DNA from: BOG-908 sp963795825
Lineage (GTDB): Bacteria; Pseudomonadota; Alphaproteobacteria; Acetobacterales; Acetobacteraceae
DNA: 64,000 bases
Direction of reading: 5' to 3'
NCBI GenBank assembly: GCA_963795825.1
Contig: CAWCIW010000004.1
Span: 310,001 to 374,000 of the forward strand
Shown here: positions 16,677 through 26,031 of the stretch, piece after piece
Layout of the letters: each line of letters opens with the position of its first letter
Numbering within the stretch: the stretch's first letter is position 1
Program-made: the position numbers and the translations under genes
The notes under the pieces: generated by a model
The model's database searches: none
What the model was told of the DNA's origin: nothing
Seen by the model: only the letters and a program-made list of their open reading frames with translations

Positions 16677-18113
16677 ATGGCCAAAAAGATCCAGTCCGCC
16701 GAACCATCCGCCGTCAGCAAATGCATCGAGCTGATGCGTGAGAACTCGGTCGAATATGTCGACCTGCGGTTCACCGATCCGCGCGGCAAATGGCAGCACA
16801 CCGCACAGCATATCTCCACCATCGACGAGGATGCCTTTCGCGACGGCATCATGTTCGACGGCAGCTCGATCGCCGGCTGGAAGGCGATCAACGAGAGCGA
16901 CATGATCCTGATGCCCGATCCCGCCAGCGCGGTGATGGATCCGTTCGCGGCCAAGCCGAGCATGATACTGTTCTGCGACATCATCGAGCCCAGCACCGGC
17001 CAGGCTTACAGCCGCGATCCGCGCAGCACGGCCAAGAAGGCCGAAGCATATGTGGCGGCCTCCGGCGTGGGCGATACGGCGTATTTTGGGCCGGAGGCGG
17101 AGTTCTTCATTTTCGACAGCGTGAAGTTCGGCACCGGCGGCAACTACGGCCACTACAAATTGGAGAGCGGCGAAGGGCCCGACGCCTCGATGAAGGAATA
17201 TCCCGAGGGCAATATGGGGCATCGCCCCGGCATCAAGGGCGGCTATTTCCCGGTGCCGCCGGTCGACAGCGAGAGCGATCTGCGCGCGGAGATGCTGTCG
17301 GCGATGGGCGAGATGGGTTTGCCGATCGAGAAGCATCATCACGAGGTGGCGCAGAGCCAGCACGAGCTGGGCACCAAGTTCGGCCCGCTGGTAATCAGTG
17401 CGGACCAGATGCAGATCTACAAATATTGCGTGCACAACGTGGCGCATAGTTACGGCAAGACCGCGACGTTCATGCCGAAGCCGATTTACGGCGACAACGG
17501 CAGCGGCATGCATGTGCATCAGTCGATCTGGAAAGACGGCAAGCCGGTATTTGCGGGCAACGCGTATGCCGATTTGTCCGAGACGGCGCTGCATTACATC
17601 GGCGGCATCATCAAGCACGCCAAGGCGCTGAACGCGTTCACCAATCCCTCCACGAACAGCTACAAGCGGCTGATACCGGGCTTCGAGGCGCCGGTGTTGC
17701 TGGCCTATTCGGCGCGCAACCGGTCTGCGAGTTGCCGCATTCCGTATGCGACGAACCCGAAAGCCAAGCGCGTGGAGGTGCGTTTCCCGGACCCGACGGC
17801 GAACCCGTATCTGGCATTCGCGGCGATGCTGATGGCCGGGCTGGACGGGATACGCAACAAAATTCATCCGGGCGAGCCGATGGACAAGGATCTGTACGAT
17901 CTGCCACCGGAGGAGCTGAAGGATATCCCCACGGTTTGCGGATCATTGCGCGAGGCGCTGGGTGCGCTGGCGGCGGACCACGAGTTCCTGCTGGCGGGCG
18001 ACGTGTTCAGCCGCGACCAGATCGAGAGCTACATCGCGCTGAAATGGACCGAGGTCTATCGGTTCGAGCACACGCCGCATCCGGTGGAGTTCGAGATGTA
18101 CTACTCGGTGTAG
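16677..18113 (+). CDS. glnA: Glutamine synthetase type I, copy 2
   Basis: Same 478-residue GSI protein as at 11300, carrying the same active-site motifs and adenylylation tyrosine in DKDLYDLPPEE. Differences seen are A5I, P7S, a Leu to Ile near residue 17, Asp to Glu near 173 and Val to Ile near 236. The DNA is also nearly identical, with scattered silent changes, so the copies are recent duplicates or kept alike by gene conversion. GAGGAACC precedes the ATG. It lies in the glnK-amtB-glnA order and is probably expressed with them. Confidence 0.97.
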   Translation: MAKKIQSAEPSAVSKCIELMRENSVEYVDLRFTDPRGKWQHTAQHISTIDEDAFRDGIMFDGSSIAGWKAINESDMILMPDPASAVMDPFAAKPSMILFCDIIEPSTGQAYSRDPRSTAKKAEAYVAASGVGDTAYFGPEAEFFIFDSVKFGTGGNYGHYKLESGEGPDASMKEYPEGNMGHRPGIKGGYFPVPPVDSESDLRAEMLSAMGEMGLPIEKHHHEVAQSQHELGTKFGPLVISADQMQIYKYCVHNVAHSYGKTATFMPKPIYGDNGSGMHVHQSIWKDGKPVFAGNAYADLSETALHYIGGIIKHAKALNAFTNPSTNSYKRLIPGFEAPVLLAYSARNRSASCRIPYATNPKAKRVEVRFPDPTANPYLAFAAMLMAGLDGIRNKIHPGEPMDKDLYDLPPEELKDIPTVCGSLREALGALAADHEFLLAGDVFSRDQIESYIALKWTEVYRFEHTPHPVEFEMYYSV

Positions 18114-18286
18114 GCAAGCAGTCCTTTTTCGAGAAAAAGGACCAAAAAGCTTTTGCTCCCCGCCTGCACGAGGTCATACCGACTTCCGCAACGGCCCAGC
18201 CCGGCACATAAAAGATCGGCCTTTGTGCAGGCGTCGGAGCAAAAGCTTTTTGCTTCTTTTTCTCGAAAAAGAAGGCCTTGCTTCCT
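18114..18286. repeat. Composite palindromic element (GTCC/GAAG arms)
   Basis: The left arm is at 18114-18157 and the right arm at 18239-18286. Both arms carry the CGAG/CTCG loop variant. The centre has CCGCCTGCACG facing GTGCAGGCG. It lies between convergent genes (glnA and a minus-strand hypothetical gene). Confidence 0.88.
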
Positions 18287-18779
18287 ACCGCGGAATATCC
18301 GCCTGCGCCGCCGCAGGAACCGCCGCGTCGATCAGGGCGATGGCATCCGCAATCCGCCCGGCACCTAGCGCCTGCAAGGCGGCCGAAATCTGCGTGACCA
18401 CCGCGCCGCCCGCCGGCACGCGTTCGGCGCCGCGCACCACGGAACGGTCGAGCGCGCGGGTCTCCGCTCGTTCGAGCGCCTCCTGCGCCTGGCCGGTCCG
18501 CCCCGCCTGCAACGACGCTTTGGCGTCCAGCAACAATGTCTGCAGGTCATCGCTGGCGGGCGGCGCGGGGAGGTTCGGCGCCAAAGTCGAGTGCGTGGTC
18601 TGCGGGTTGAGGTTGCCCGCATTATCTGACCTCGGCAGCGACTGGCCGGTGCCGATGACGTTGCCCGGCCTGGCGCCGTCCGGGGTGGGCTGTGCCAGGG
18701 CCAGCGCGGGCGCGAGCAGGATGGCCAGCGCGAACCGTTTCGCGAGACCGGCTGCCGGCCGCATGCGCAGCGTGCTCAT
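18285..18779 (-). CDS. Exported protein of unknown function
   Basis: A 164-residue product starting MSTLRMRPAAGLAKRFALA, with a signal peptide ending near ALALAQ at about residue 30. It continues with a Pro/Asn-rich linker and an Ala-rich helical half containing LQTLLLDAKASLQAGRTGQA and ALERAETRAL, which looks like a TPR-like helical hairpin. The reading frame continues upstream, but this start fits the signal peptide. I do not recognise the family. It is downstream of the 43-residue acidic protein, 16 bases away, and may be co-transcribed. Confidence 0.65.
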   Translation of the reverse strand: MSTLRMRPAAGLAKRFALAILLAPALALAQPTPDGARPGNVIGTGQSLPRSDNAGNLNPQTTHSTLAPNLPAPPASDDLQTLLLDAKASLQAGRTGQAQEALERAETRALDRSVVRGAERVPAGGAVVTQISAALQALGAGRIADAIALIDAAVPAAAQADIPR

Positions 18780-18795
18780 GAGCAAGGCCCCCGCT

Positions 18796-18927
18796 TCAAG
18801 CCGGCTTGGTGTCCTCTGGCCCGGTGCTGCCGCCGATGGCCACCGGATCGCTTGCCGGGAACGTCTCGTCGAGTGCCTCGTCGCGCTCCTCATCCTCGAT
18901 CTTTTTGTCGTCCTGCGTGCCGCTCAT
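18796..18927 (-). CDS. Small acidic protein with DEALDETFPASDP motif
   Basis: A 43-residue product starting MSGTQDDKKIEDEERDEALD, then ETFPASDPVAIGG and ending PEDTKPA. A perfect AGGAGG lies five bases before the ATG. The ATGA at 18927-18924 is shared with the stop of the upstream gene, so translation is probably coupled. The D-E-A-x-x-E-(S/T)-F-P-A-S-D-P motif recurs in many short uncharacterised proteobacterial proteins. Its function is unknown; the acidic, disordered character suggests a binding or stress role. Confidence 0.8.
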   Translation of the reverse strand: MSGTQDDKKIEDEERDEALDETFPASDPVAIGGSTGPEDTKPA

Positions 18928-20030
18928 GGGAACCTCCTGTGCCTCAGATAGGCCAAAAGCCGCGCGCCGCGCGACGGTTTCCTGGCCGGCGCGGACGAAG
19001 CTGGCAGGCCGGCCAGGAGGGAAGCGGCATCGCTGCCCCAGCCGGGGTGGTCGATCCAGGGCCCGGCCAGTGCGCGCGCCTCGGACACGCGGCCGAGCGC
19101 GCCGAGCACGCCGGCTTCCTGAAGGTCGAAGGCGGCGGGCTCGGGATGCGGCAACGCGCGCGCGAACCGGATCGCGCGCAGCGCCCCGGGCAAGGCGCCG
19201 CGTCGCGCGAGGATATCGGCCAGGCCGAGCCAGAAGGCGGCGCTCTGCCGGCGGGCGGAGCGGTAGGCGCGGCGGAAGGCGACCGGGTCGAAGCGGCCTG
19301 CCAGCATGTCCAGCAGCATGGGCGTGAACATCCCGGCCTGCTGGAGCACGCGCATCTCCTGGTGGCGGGCGAAGCGTATGGGGATTTCGGCGAAAAGGTG
19401 GCTGGCCTGGATGGCGCGCGCATGCAGCAGGTCGACGCTGCCGGGGTCGTAGATCAGCCAGCCGGTCTGCGGCGGGCGCACCTGGGCGATACGGTCATAA
19501 CCGAAGCCGCAGGTGGCGGCGATGCGGGCGGCTTCGGCGCGCCAGCGTGTCTCGTAGGGCGCCAGCGCCGAGTCGATGGAGTATTGCGGGCAGACGGCTA
19601 CGGTGGTGCGCAGGCCAAGCGCGTCGGCGAAGTTGATCGCCCCGTAGGCGCCCATGCTGCCGCCATAGCCTATGAGGTCGAAGCCCGTGGTGGCTGCTCG
19701 AATCGCTTCGAGCACGCCGGCGATGTCGGGGTGCTGGAACCAGTCGTTTTCGGCGGCGAGTATGCCGATCGCGTTGATCCTGCGGTCCCGGAAGAAGCCT
19801 TCGGCGGCGAATTCGCGATCGAGCGAAGGGGCGGGGTACCAGTATTCGAAGCAGATGACGGCGAAGGGTTCGTCGTTGCAGTGCAGCGACCGCACCACGT
19901 AGCGCGGGCTGCGGTATAATTCGGTCAGGCGCGGCGCAGGCTGCTCGATATCGCGCGGCGCGTCCGTCAAGCCAGAGCCCTCTGTGTTGCCTCGATCCCG
20001 TGTTGAAGCCGACAAGCCGCCGGCAGACAA
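18924..20030 (-). CDS. Alpha/beta-hydrolase-like protein with TPR-like C-terminus
   Basis: The reading frame gives up to 368 residues. The middle carries FDLIGYGGSMGAYGAINFAD, a G-x-S-x-G nucleophile elbow, preceded by a typical strand. The last 120 residues are helical, with repeated LARRGALPGALRAIRFARAL and LGALGRVSEARALAG units resembling tetratricopeptide repeats. Relatives are annotated as capsule or polysaccharide-associated hydrolases, but I cannot fix the substrate. The start is uncertain. It overlaps the small acidic gene by four bases (ATGA). Confidence 0.65.
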   Translation of the reverse strand: MSAGGLSASTRDRGNTEGSGLTDAPRDIEQPAPRLTELYRSPRYVVRSLHCNDEPFAVICFEYWYPAPSLDREFAAEGFFRDRRINAIGILAAENDWFQHPDIAGVLEAIRAATTGFDLIGYGGSMGAYGAINFADALGLRTTVAVCPQYSIDSALAPYETRWRAEAARIAATCGFGYDRIAQVRPPQTGWLIYDPGSVDLLHARAIQASHLFAEIPIRFARHQEMRVLQQAGMFTPMLLDMLAGRFDPVAFRRAYRSARRQSAAFWLGLADILARRGALPGALRAIRFARALPHPEPAAFDLQEAGVLGALGRVSEARALAGPWIDHPGWGSDAASLLAGLPASSAPARKPSRGARLLAYLRHRRFP

Positions 20031-20292
20031 GGCGCGCGCGGCCGGCGGCAGCCTTCGCCCGGCGATCTCCGCAAACGGCGCCGCGCCTGCACCTTGGCTG
20101 GCGGATGCGCGCGAAGCACCCGAAACCGATGGTGTGACAAGTCTGCATCACGGCTGTGTCGTGCGCTTGACGCGATTAGTGTGCGCACCCTACCGTTGCG
20201 CATCAGTCAGAGTTCGGCTGCGCCGCCGAAACGGATCGGTCGGGCACCGCCAGACCGGCCGCAGAGCCGGCGGCATCTAAGGGGAACGAGGC

Positions 20293-22254
20293 GTGGTCAA
20301 GTCAGTATTGCGGAAGTCCGGCAGCGCACATCATCGCACGCGGCGCGGTTTGCTCCTTGCGGGCGCTGCGGTGTTCGCAGTTGCAGCAACCGGCAGCGCG
20401 GACGCGTATGACGCGACGATCGGCGGCTGGCAGGTCAATATCGACACCACGCTGTCCTCCAGCGTGGACGTGCGCGCATCGCCGATCGACCAGAATTTCG
20501 TGGGCGTGGCGAACGGCGGCAAGTTCGTGCTCGCCAACAACGACAACGGCACGCTCAATTACAAGAACAACACGCCTGTTGCGGCCACGCAGCGCATCAC
20601 CACCGAGGTGCAGGCCAAGCGCGACGATTACGGCTTCTTCATTCGCGCGACCGGTTTCTACGATCCGATCACCGACAGCGAGAGCACCGACTTCCAGAAG
20701 CTGCCGCGCGCCACCGTGCGCGACGTGGGCGCCGACCTTCGCCTGCTCGACGCGTATGTGTTCGCGCGGCCCAGCCTGTTCGGCCACCCCATCGATGTGC
20801 GCGTGGGTGCGCAGGCGCTGAACTGGGGCGAGAGCACGTTCATCCAGTTCGGCATCAACTCGATCACGCCGCTCGACGTGACGGCCTTGCGAACGCCCGG
20901 CTCCGAGCTGCGCAACGCGTTCCTGCCGATACCTGTGGTGGATCTGAAGACCGAGATCGTTCCGGACGTGACGATCGAGGCGTTCTGGCAGCCGTTCTGG
21001 ACGCGCTCCAAGCTCGAGCCGGACGGTTCTTTCTTCGGCAACAACGACACGTTGCTCGACGGCGGCACCTGGGGCAACCTGCGCAACGATTTCGCGGACA
21101 ACAACCAGAGCCGGTATGGCGTAAACCAGGCCGCCGGCGACATCTTCGGCGCGTCGCTTTCCCGCTCGAGCGACCGCCATCCGACCGGTCTCGGCGAATT
21201 CGGTTTTGCCTTGCGCAAGACGTTCTCCAGCCTGGACGATACCGAGATCGGGCTGTATTTCGAAAACTACGACAGCCGCACGCCGTTCGGCTCCAATCGT
21301 ACGGGCATCGCCAACGTTTCGGGTCTGGCCGGTGTGCTCGGCCCGACCTTCGGCGATTTGCCCAACCCGTTCACGCTGGCTCTGCCTGGCTCGCCCAAGG
21401 CGTATGCCAAGAACACCTATACCGCGACGGCCAGCTTCTTCGCTGATTACCCTAAGGATATCCATCTCCTCGGTATCAGCTGGAACTTCACTGGCCCGAA
21501 CGGCATCGCCGTGCAGGGTGAGCTGTCCAGCCGCATCAACCAGCCGATCCAGCTGTCTGCGTCCGACCTGGCGCTCGCGGTAAACCTGCCTGCCATCAAT
21601 CAGACCAAGAACCTGGCACCGGCCGTGCTGGCTGCTTACAACAACGCGATCCACAACGACCCCGTCGTGGCCCTCGTCGGCGATCCGGAGTGCTTCAACT
21701 GCATCATCGACGGCTGGAAGCGCTATCCGGTGATCCAGGCGCAGACCACGCTGACCAAGCTGTTCCCGGCCGTGCCGAGCCTCTACATCAACCAGATCGC
21801 GCTCATCGGCGAAATCGGCGGCGACTATGTGGCGAACTTCCCGAAGGAACGCGGCATATTCGACGCCGCCTACACGACGGACGTGAACTCGGCGTTCAAC
21901 GAGACGGCGACTGTCGACGGCAATACCCTGATCTCGCACAAGGGGCTGCCCAGCCAGTTTTCCGCCGCCTATACGATCGCCACCGTCATCGACGTGCCGA
22001 ACCTGCTGCCCTACGGCATCGACATGAAGCCGACCATCTCGCTGCAGCATGATTTCGTGGGCACCAGCCCGGTCGGCGTGAACATCTTCGTGCAGAACAC
22101 CGCGGCGGCCAGCATGGGCGTCACGTTCAACTACCTGCAGGCCTGGAGCCTCGGCGTGCAATACACCAACCACTTCCCGGTGTTCGACGGCGGCAAGGCT
22201 TACGGTCTGCTCGACCGCGACTTCTACAGCGCGACCCTGTCCTACGAGTTCTGA
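20293..22254 (+). CDS. DUF1302 outer-membrane protein
   Basis: A 653-residue DUF1302 protein with a signal peptide (cleavage near GSADAY, residues 34-39) and many alternating strands, ending in an aromatic SYEF. It is therefore expected to be an outer-membrane beta-barrel. NWGESTFIQFGINSITPLD near residue 177 is typical of the family. Start is GTG at 20293 with AAGGGGAA about 8 bases upstream. It heads a set with a YCF48 propeller, an RND transporter and two DUF1329 proteins. In other proteobacteria these families sit together near lipid, sterol or hydrocarbon metabolism genes. The substrate is unknown. Confidence 0.88.
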   Translation: MVKSVLRKSGSAHHRTRRGLLLAGAAVFAVAATGSADAYDATIGGWQVNIDTTLSSSVDVRASPIDQNFVGVANGGKFVLANNDNGTLNYKNNTPVAATQRITTEVQAKRDDYGFFIRATGFYDPITDSESTDFQKLPRATVRDVGADLRLLDAYVFARPSLFGHPIDVRVGAQALNWGESTFIQFGINSITPLDVTALRTPGSELRNAFLPIPVVDLKTEIVPDVTIEAFWQPFWTRSKLEPDGSFFGNNDTLLDGGTWGNLRNDFADNNQSRYGVNQAAGDIFGASLSRSSDRHPTGLGEFGFALRKTFSSLDDTEIGLYFENYDSRTPFGSNRTGIANVSGLAGVLGPTFGDLPNPFTLALPGSPKAYAKNTYTATASFFADYPKDIHLLGISWNFTGPNGIAVQGELSSRINQPIQLSASDLALAVNLPAINQTKNLAPAVLAAYNNAIHNDPVVALVGDPECFNCIIDGWKRYPVIQAQTTLTKLFPAVPSLYINQIALIGEIGGDYVANFPKERGIFDAAYTTDVNSAFNETATVDGNTLISHKGLPSQFSAAYTIATVIDVPNLLPYGIDMKPTISLQHDFVGTSPVGVNIFVQNTAAASMGVTFNYLQAWSLGVQYTNHFPVFDGGKAYGLLDRDFYSATLSYEF

Positions 22255-22347
22255 TCCTGGGCGCCGGCCCCGCTCTGCCGGTGTCACGGATATTTGAGCG
22301 GGACAACTGCGCTCCGGCGCGCTGTAACCCACGCATAAGCGAGGCAA

Positions 22348-22381
22348 ACACACTCGGCGGCATACCTGCTGCCGGGTGTGT
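22348..22381 (+). terminator. Strong hairpin between the DUF1302 and YCF48-like genes
   Basis: ACACACTCGGCGGCA pairs with TGCTGCCGGGTGTGT around a 4-base loop, with two wobble pairs in 15. No T-run follows, so it is not a classical intrinsic terminator. It may attenuate transcription or stabilise the 3' end of the DUF1302 message. Confidence 0.5.
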
Positions 22382-22444
22382 GCGTTCAGGTGCCAGGTCG
22401 ATACACGACTTTGCGGCACCAGCAGCTGCGACGTAGAGAGGTGA

Positions 22445-23476
22445 GTGCCCTTGTTCCAATCCGCCCGTAGCCCCGCGCCACGCCGTAAAAGCCGCGAGTT
22501 GCTTTACTGCGCCACCTTGCTGGCTGGCCTTCTGGGCAACGCAGCACAAGCTGCCGCACCGCTTAGCGCCAACGCGCCGACAGCACCCACAGACCAGCCG
22601 ATCTGGCGTCAGACGCACGGTGTGCTGCTGTCGGTGGCGCGCGCGGGTGACCGTCTGGTCGCCGCCGGCGATCGCGGCACCATCCTGCTATCGGATGACC
22701 AGGGGGCGAGCTGGCGGTCGGTGGCGAGCGGCACCGACGAACTGCTCACATCGGCGACCTTCATCAGCCCCACCGAAGGCTGGCTGGTAGGCCAGGACTC
22801 CACCATTCTGCACACCAGCGATGCCGGGCTGCACTGGCAATCCCAGTTCTCGGCCGCAGGCACCGACCAGGCGCTGTTCTCGGTGGCCAGCCTGGCGCCC
22901 GGCCACCTGGTGGCCACCGGCTCCTACGCGCTGATGCTGGAGACGACGAATGCCGCCGCCTGGTCCGCGGTGAAACTGCCCCATCTGGACGAGGATTATC
23001 ACCTGAACTGCGTGATGGCGCGGGGCGACGATCTGGTGATCACCGGCGAGGCCGGCCATGCCTTTCTGCGCCACGGCGCCGCGTGGACGCCGATCCCCGT
23101 GCCGTATGACGGCTCGCAGTTCGGCTGCCTGACGACGCATGACGGCACGATGTATAGTTTCGGCCTGCGCGGCAGCCTGTTCGTGGCGCGCCCCGGCCCT
23201 GTGGTGTGGAAGCGCATCGAGACAGGCGAGCAGCGCTCGATCTTCGGCGGTACGGTCCTGGCCAACGGTTTTCTCGGCCTCGTCGGCAGCAACGGGCTGA
23301 TGATGCTGTTCGATCCGCAGACGGAGAAGCTCCGCACCCTGCCGCCGGTGACGGGGGCCACTTTGTCCAGCGTGGCGGAAACCGCTGGCGGCAAATGGGT
23401 GGTGGTGGGCGAGGACGGCGTGCACACGCTCGATCCGGCGAGCACGCCGGCTTCGCAGGCTGAGGTGACTCAATGA
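22445..23476 (+). CDS. YCF48/Hcf136-like beta-propeller, exported
   Basis: A 343-residue protein with a signal peptide (LLAGLLGNAAQAA near residue 36) and repeated propeller blades, for example GDRGTILLSDDQGASWRSV and GQDSTILHTSDAGLHWQSQ, typical of YCF48/BNR repeats. Start is GTG at 22445. Its last four bases overlap the RND transporter start (ATGA at 23473-23476), so the two are translationally coupled. Proteins of this type in DUF1302/DUF1329 clusters are presumed periplasmic partners of the transporter. Confidence 0.85.
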   Translation: MPLFQSARSPAPRRKSRELLYCATLLAGLLGNAAQAAAPLSANAPTAPTDQPIWRQTHGVLLSVARAGDRLVAAGDRGTILLSDDQGASWRSVASGTDELLTSATFISPTEGWLVGQDSTILHTSDAGLHWQSQFSAAGTDQALFSVASLAPGHLVATGSYALMLETTNAAAWSAVKLPHLDEDYHLNCVMARGDDLVITGEAGHAFLRHGAAWTPIPVPYDGSQFGCLTTHDGTMYSFGLRGSLFVARPGPVVWKRIETGEQRSIFGGTVLANGFLGLVGSNGLMMLFDPQTEKLRTLPPVTGATLSSVAETAGGKWVVVGEDGVHTLDPASTPASQAEVTQ

Positions 23477-25830
23477 TCGCTTTTCTCGACCGCACCCTGT
23501 TCGGCAACCGCCGCAAGATCCTCGCGGCGTTCGCCATCGTCACGGTGTTCCTCGGCAGCTTCGCCATACACACGCGGCCGGACGCCTCGTTCGACAAGCT
23601 GCTGCCGTCCAACAACCCGTATATCGACACCTACAAGAAGGTGGAGGCGCAGTTCGGCGGCGGCAACGTGCTGCTGATCTCGCTCGAGGCCAAGCACGGC
23701 GACATCTTCACGCCGCAATATTTTGACGCGCTGCGCCGACTGACCGACGACGTCTTCTTCCTGCCCGGCGTGGACCGCACGCATGTCAGCAGCCTCTACA
23801 CGCCGGACACGCGCTTTGCCGAAGTGGTCGAAGGCGGCTTCAATGGCGGGCCGGTGATCCCGGCCACCTTCAAGCCTGATGCGGCCGGTTTCGCCACGGT
23901 GAAATCCAACGTCTACAAGGCAGGCCTGGTTGGCCGCCTCGTCGCCAATAATTTCCGCAGCGCGGTGGTCAGCGCCAAGCTGAACGACATCGATCCGCAG
24001 ACCGGCGCGCATCTGGATTACGGCAAATTCGCCGACGAACTCGACTCGATCATACGGGCGAAATACAACACCGCAGACACCAGCGTGCATGTGCTGGGCT
24101 TCGCGCAGGCGGTGGGCGATATCGAGCACGGCGCCCAGGTGATCGTGCTGTTCTTCGGCATCGCGCTGCTGGTGGCCGCCGTTCTGCTCTACATCGTGTC
24201 GCGCTCGATCTACCTGACGGCGGCGGCACTCGCCTGCTCGCTGATCGCGGTGATGTGGCAGCTCGGTATCATCACCATCATGCATATCGGTATCGACCCG
24301 ATTTCGGTGCTGATCCCGTTCCTCATCCTGGCCATCGGCGTCAGCCACGGCGTGCAGATCGCACTCTCCAACGTGCGGCTGGTGGGCGAAGGGATGTCGT
24401 CGCTCGACGCCGCGCGCGGCAGTTTCCACAACCTGCTCGAGCCTGGCGTGGTCGCGTTGTGCCTCGCGGTGCTGACGTTCCTTACCGTCACCACGATCCC
24501 GGTGCCCGCGATACGCGAGCTGGCGTTGACGGCGGCGATCGGCATTGCCGTGCTCGCGATCACCAACCTGCTCGTGCTGCCGGTGATCGCCAGCTTCGCC
24601 AGCATATCGATGGCGCGGGTGGAAGCCGCGCAGCGCGGGGCGGCGCGTTTCGAGGGCTTCTGGCGCCTGCTCGCCAGCCTGATCGCGCCGCGCTCGGCGA
24701 TCATCATCTGCGCGCTGACCGCCGCGGTGGCAGGTGGCGCGTTGTTCCTCGGCCAGCCGGTGGTGGGCGATCTGCATGTCGGCGTGCCGGAGCTGCGGCC
24801 CGAGAGCCGCAACAACCGCGATGCGGCGTTCTTCCAGAACAACTACTCGGTCGGCGTGGACGTGCTCGAGGTGTTTGCCGAAGGGCCGGCCAATTCCTGC
24901 CTCGACTACGATTCGATGCGTCGCGTGGATGATCTGGACCACCGCCTGCAGGGCGTGCCGGGCGTGCGCAGCACGTTGTTCATGGGCCATTTGATGCGCC
25001 AGGTGAACGTGCTGTACAACGAGGGAAATCCGAAGTTCGATTACCTGCCGCATGACAGCAGGGTGCTGGGCCGCAACAGCTCGGCGTTCGAGCCGTCGAT
25101 GGGTCTGTCGAACAACGACTGCTCGGCGATGCCGCTGATCATCTTCCTGACCGACCACAAGGCCGGCACGATCGACCGGGTGATCAAGACGATCGAGGCG
25201 TATGCCAAGACCGCGTCGAAATCCAAGCTGCGGCTGGAGCTGGCGGCGGGCACGGCCGGCGTGATCGGCGCCACCAACATCGTCGTCGAGCAGGCGCAAT
25301 TGCCGATGCTCGGGCTGGTCTACGGCATGATCATCGTGATCTGCCTTGGCGTGTTCCGTTCCGTGCGCGCGGCGATCTGCATCGTGTTGCCGCTGGCCGC
25401 GGTCTCGATATTGGCGAACGCGGCGATGAGCGTGCTCGATATCGGCCTGAAGCTCAGCACCTTGCCGGTGACCGCATTGGGCGTCGGCATCGGCGTGGAT
25501 TACGGCATCTACAAGTTCAGCCGGTTGTCGTACTATATGCGTCGCGGCCAGACGCTGGATGTGGCGTATATCCAGACGTTGCGCGAGACCGGCAGCGCGG
25601 TGATCTTCACCGGATTGTCGCTGTCGATCGGCGTGGCCACCTGGGCGTTCTCGCCGCTGCAGTTCCAGGCCGATATGGGCATGCTGCTGACGTTCATGTT
25701 CTTCATGAACATGGCCGGTGCGATCGTGGTGCTGCCGGCGATCATCGGGGTGATGGATCTTATCGTGCCGCAGAAGCGGCCGGAGGATATCGCGGCGGCT
25801 TTGGAGCCGGAGCACGGGTCGGAGGCGTAA
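23473..25830 (+). CDS. RND/MMPL-superfamily transporter
   Basis: A 785-residue inner-membrane protein with the duplicated MMPL/RND layout: helix 1 near residues 15-32, a large periplasmic loop, helices 2-6 at about 215-375, a second loop and helices 8-12 at 610-770. Sequences such as PFLILAIGVSHGVQIALSNVRLVGEG and VTALGVGIGVDYGIYKFSRL mark the two halves. It resembles hopanoid- and lipid-type MMPL exporters more than drug pumps. It is coupled to the YCF48 gene. With DUF1302 and DUF1329 partners it probably moves a hydrophobic compound across the envelope (inference). Confidence 0.88.
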   Translation: MIAFLDRTLFGNRRKILAAFAIVTVFLGSFAIHTRPDASFDKLLPSNNPYIDTYKKVEAQFGGGNVLLISLEAKHGDIFTPQYFDALRRLTDDVFFLPGVDRTHVSSLYTPDTRFAEVVEGGFNGGPVIPATFKPDAAGFATVKSNVYKAGLVGRLVANNFRSAVVSAKLNDIDPQTGAHLDYGKFADELDSIIRAKYNTADTSVHVLGFAQAVGDIEHGAQVIVLFFGIALLVAAVLLYIVSRSIYLTAAALACSLIAVMWQLGIITIMHIGIDPISVLIPFLILAIGVSHGVQIALSNVRLVGEGMSSLDAARGSFHNLLEPGVVALCLAVLTFLTVTTIPVPAIRELALTAAIGIAVLAITNLLVLPVIASFASISMARVEAAQRGAARFEGFWRLLASLIAPRSAIIICALTAAVAGGALFLGQPVVGDLHVGVPELRPESRNNRDAAFFQNNYSVGVDVLEVFAEGPANSCLDYDSMRRVDDLDHRLQGVPGVRSTLFMGHLMRQVNVLYNEGNPKFDYLPHDSRVLGRNSSAFEPSMGLSNNDCSAMPLIIFLTDHKAGTIDRVIKTIEAYAKTASKSKLRLELAAGTAGVIGATNIVVEQAQLPMLGLVYGMIIVICLGVFRSVRAAICIVLPLAAVSILANAAMSVLDIGLKLSTLPVTALGVGIGVDYGIYKFSRLSYYMRRGQTLDVAYIQTLRETGSAVIFTGLSLSIGVATWAFSPLQFQADMGMLLTFMFFMNMAGAIVVLPAIIGVMDLIVPQKRPEDIAAALEPEHGSEA

Positions 25831-25847
25831 CGCCAAGCGGACTTAAA

Positions 25848-26031
25848 GGAAGAAAGTAGTCCTTTTTCGAGAAAAAGGACCAAAAAGCTTTTGCTCCGAC
25901 GCCTGCACAACGACCTTGGCTCTAACTGCAAATGTGTCGATTTGCAGAAAGAGCGCAGGCCACGGTGCAGGCGTCATAGCAAAAGCTTTTTGGTCTTTTT
26001 CTCGAAAAAGGACTACTTTCTTCCTTGCTTC
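25848..26031. repeat. Composite palindromic element (GTCC/GTCC arms)
   Basis: The left arm is at about 25848-25894 and the right arm at 25979-26031. The centre has GACGCCTGCAC facing GTGCAGGCGTC and an inner CTGCAAAT/ATTTGCAG hairpin. It lies between the converging RND and DUF1329 genes. Confidence 0.88.

Noticed and set aside
20302..22419. A 705-codon minus-strand frame opposite DUF1302
   Set aside because: Same high-GC shadow effect; no domain, no ribosome binding site and it covers the DUF1302 start.
23470..25836. A 788-codon minus-strand frame opposite the RND transporter
   Set aside because: It is a mirror of high-GC coding DNA: composition is Arg/His/Ala-rich with no domain, while the plus strand encodes an obvious RND protein.
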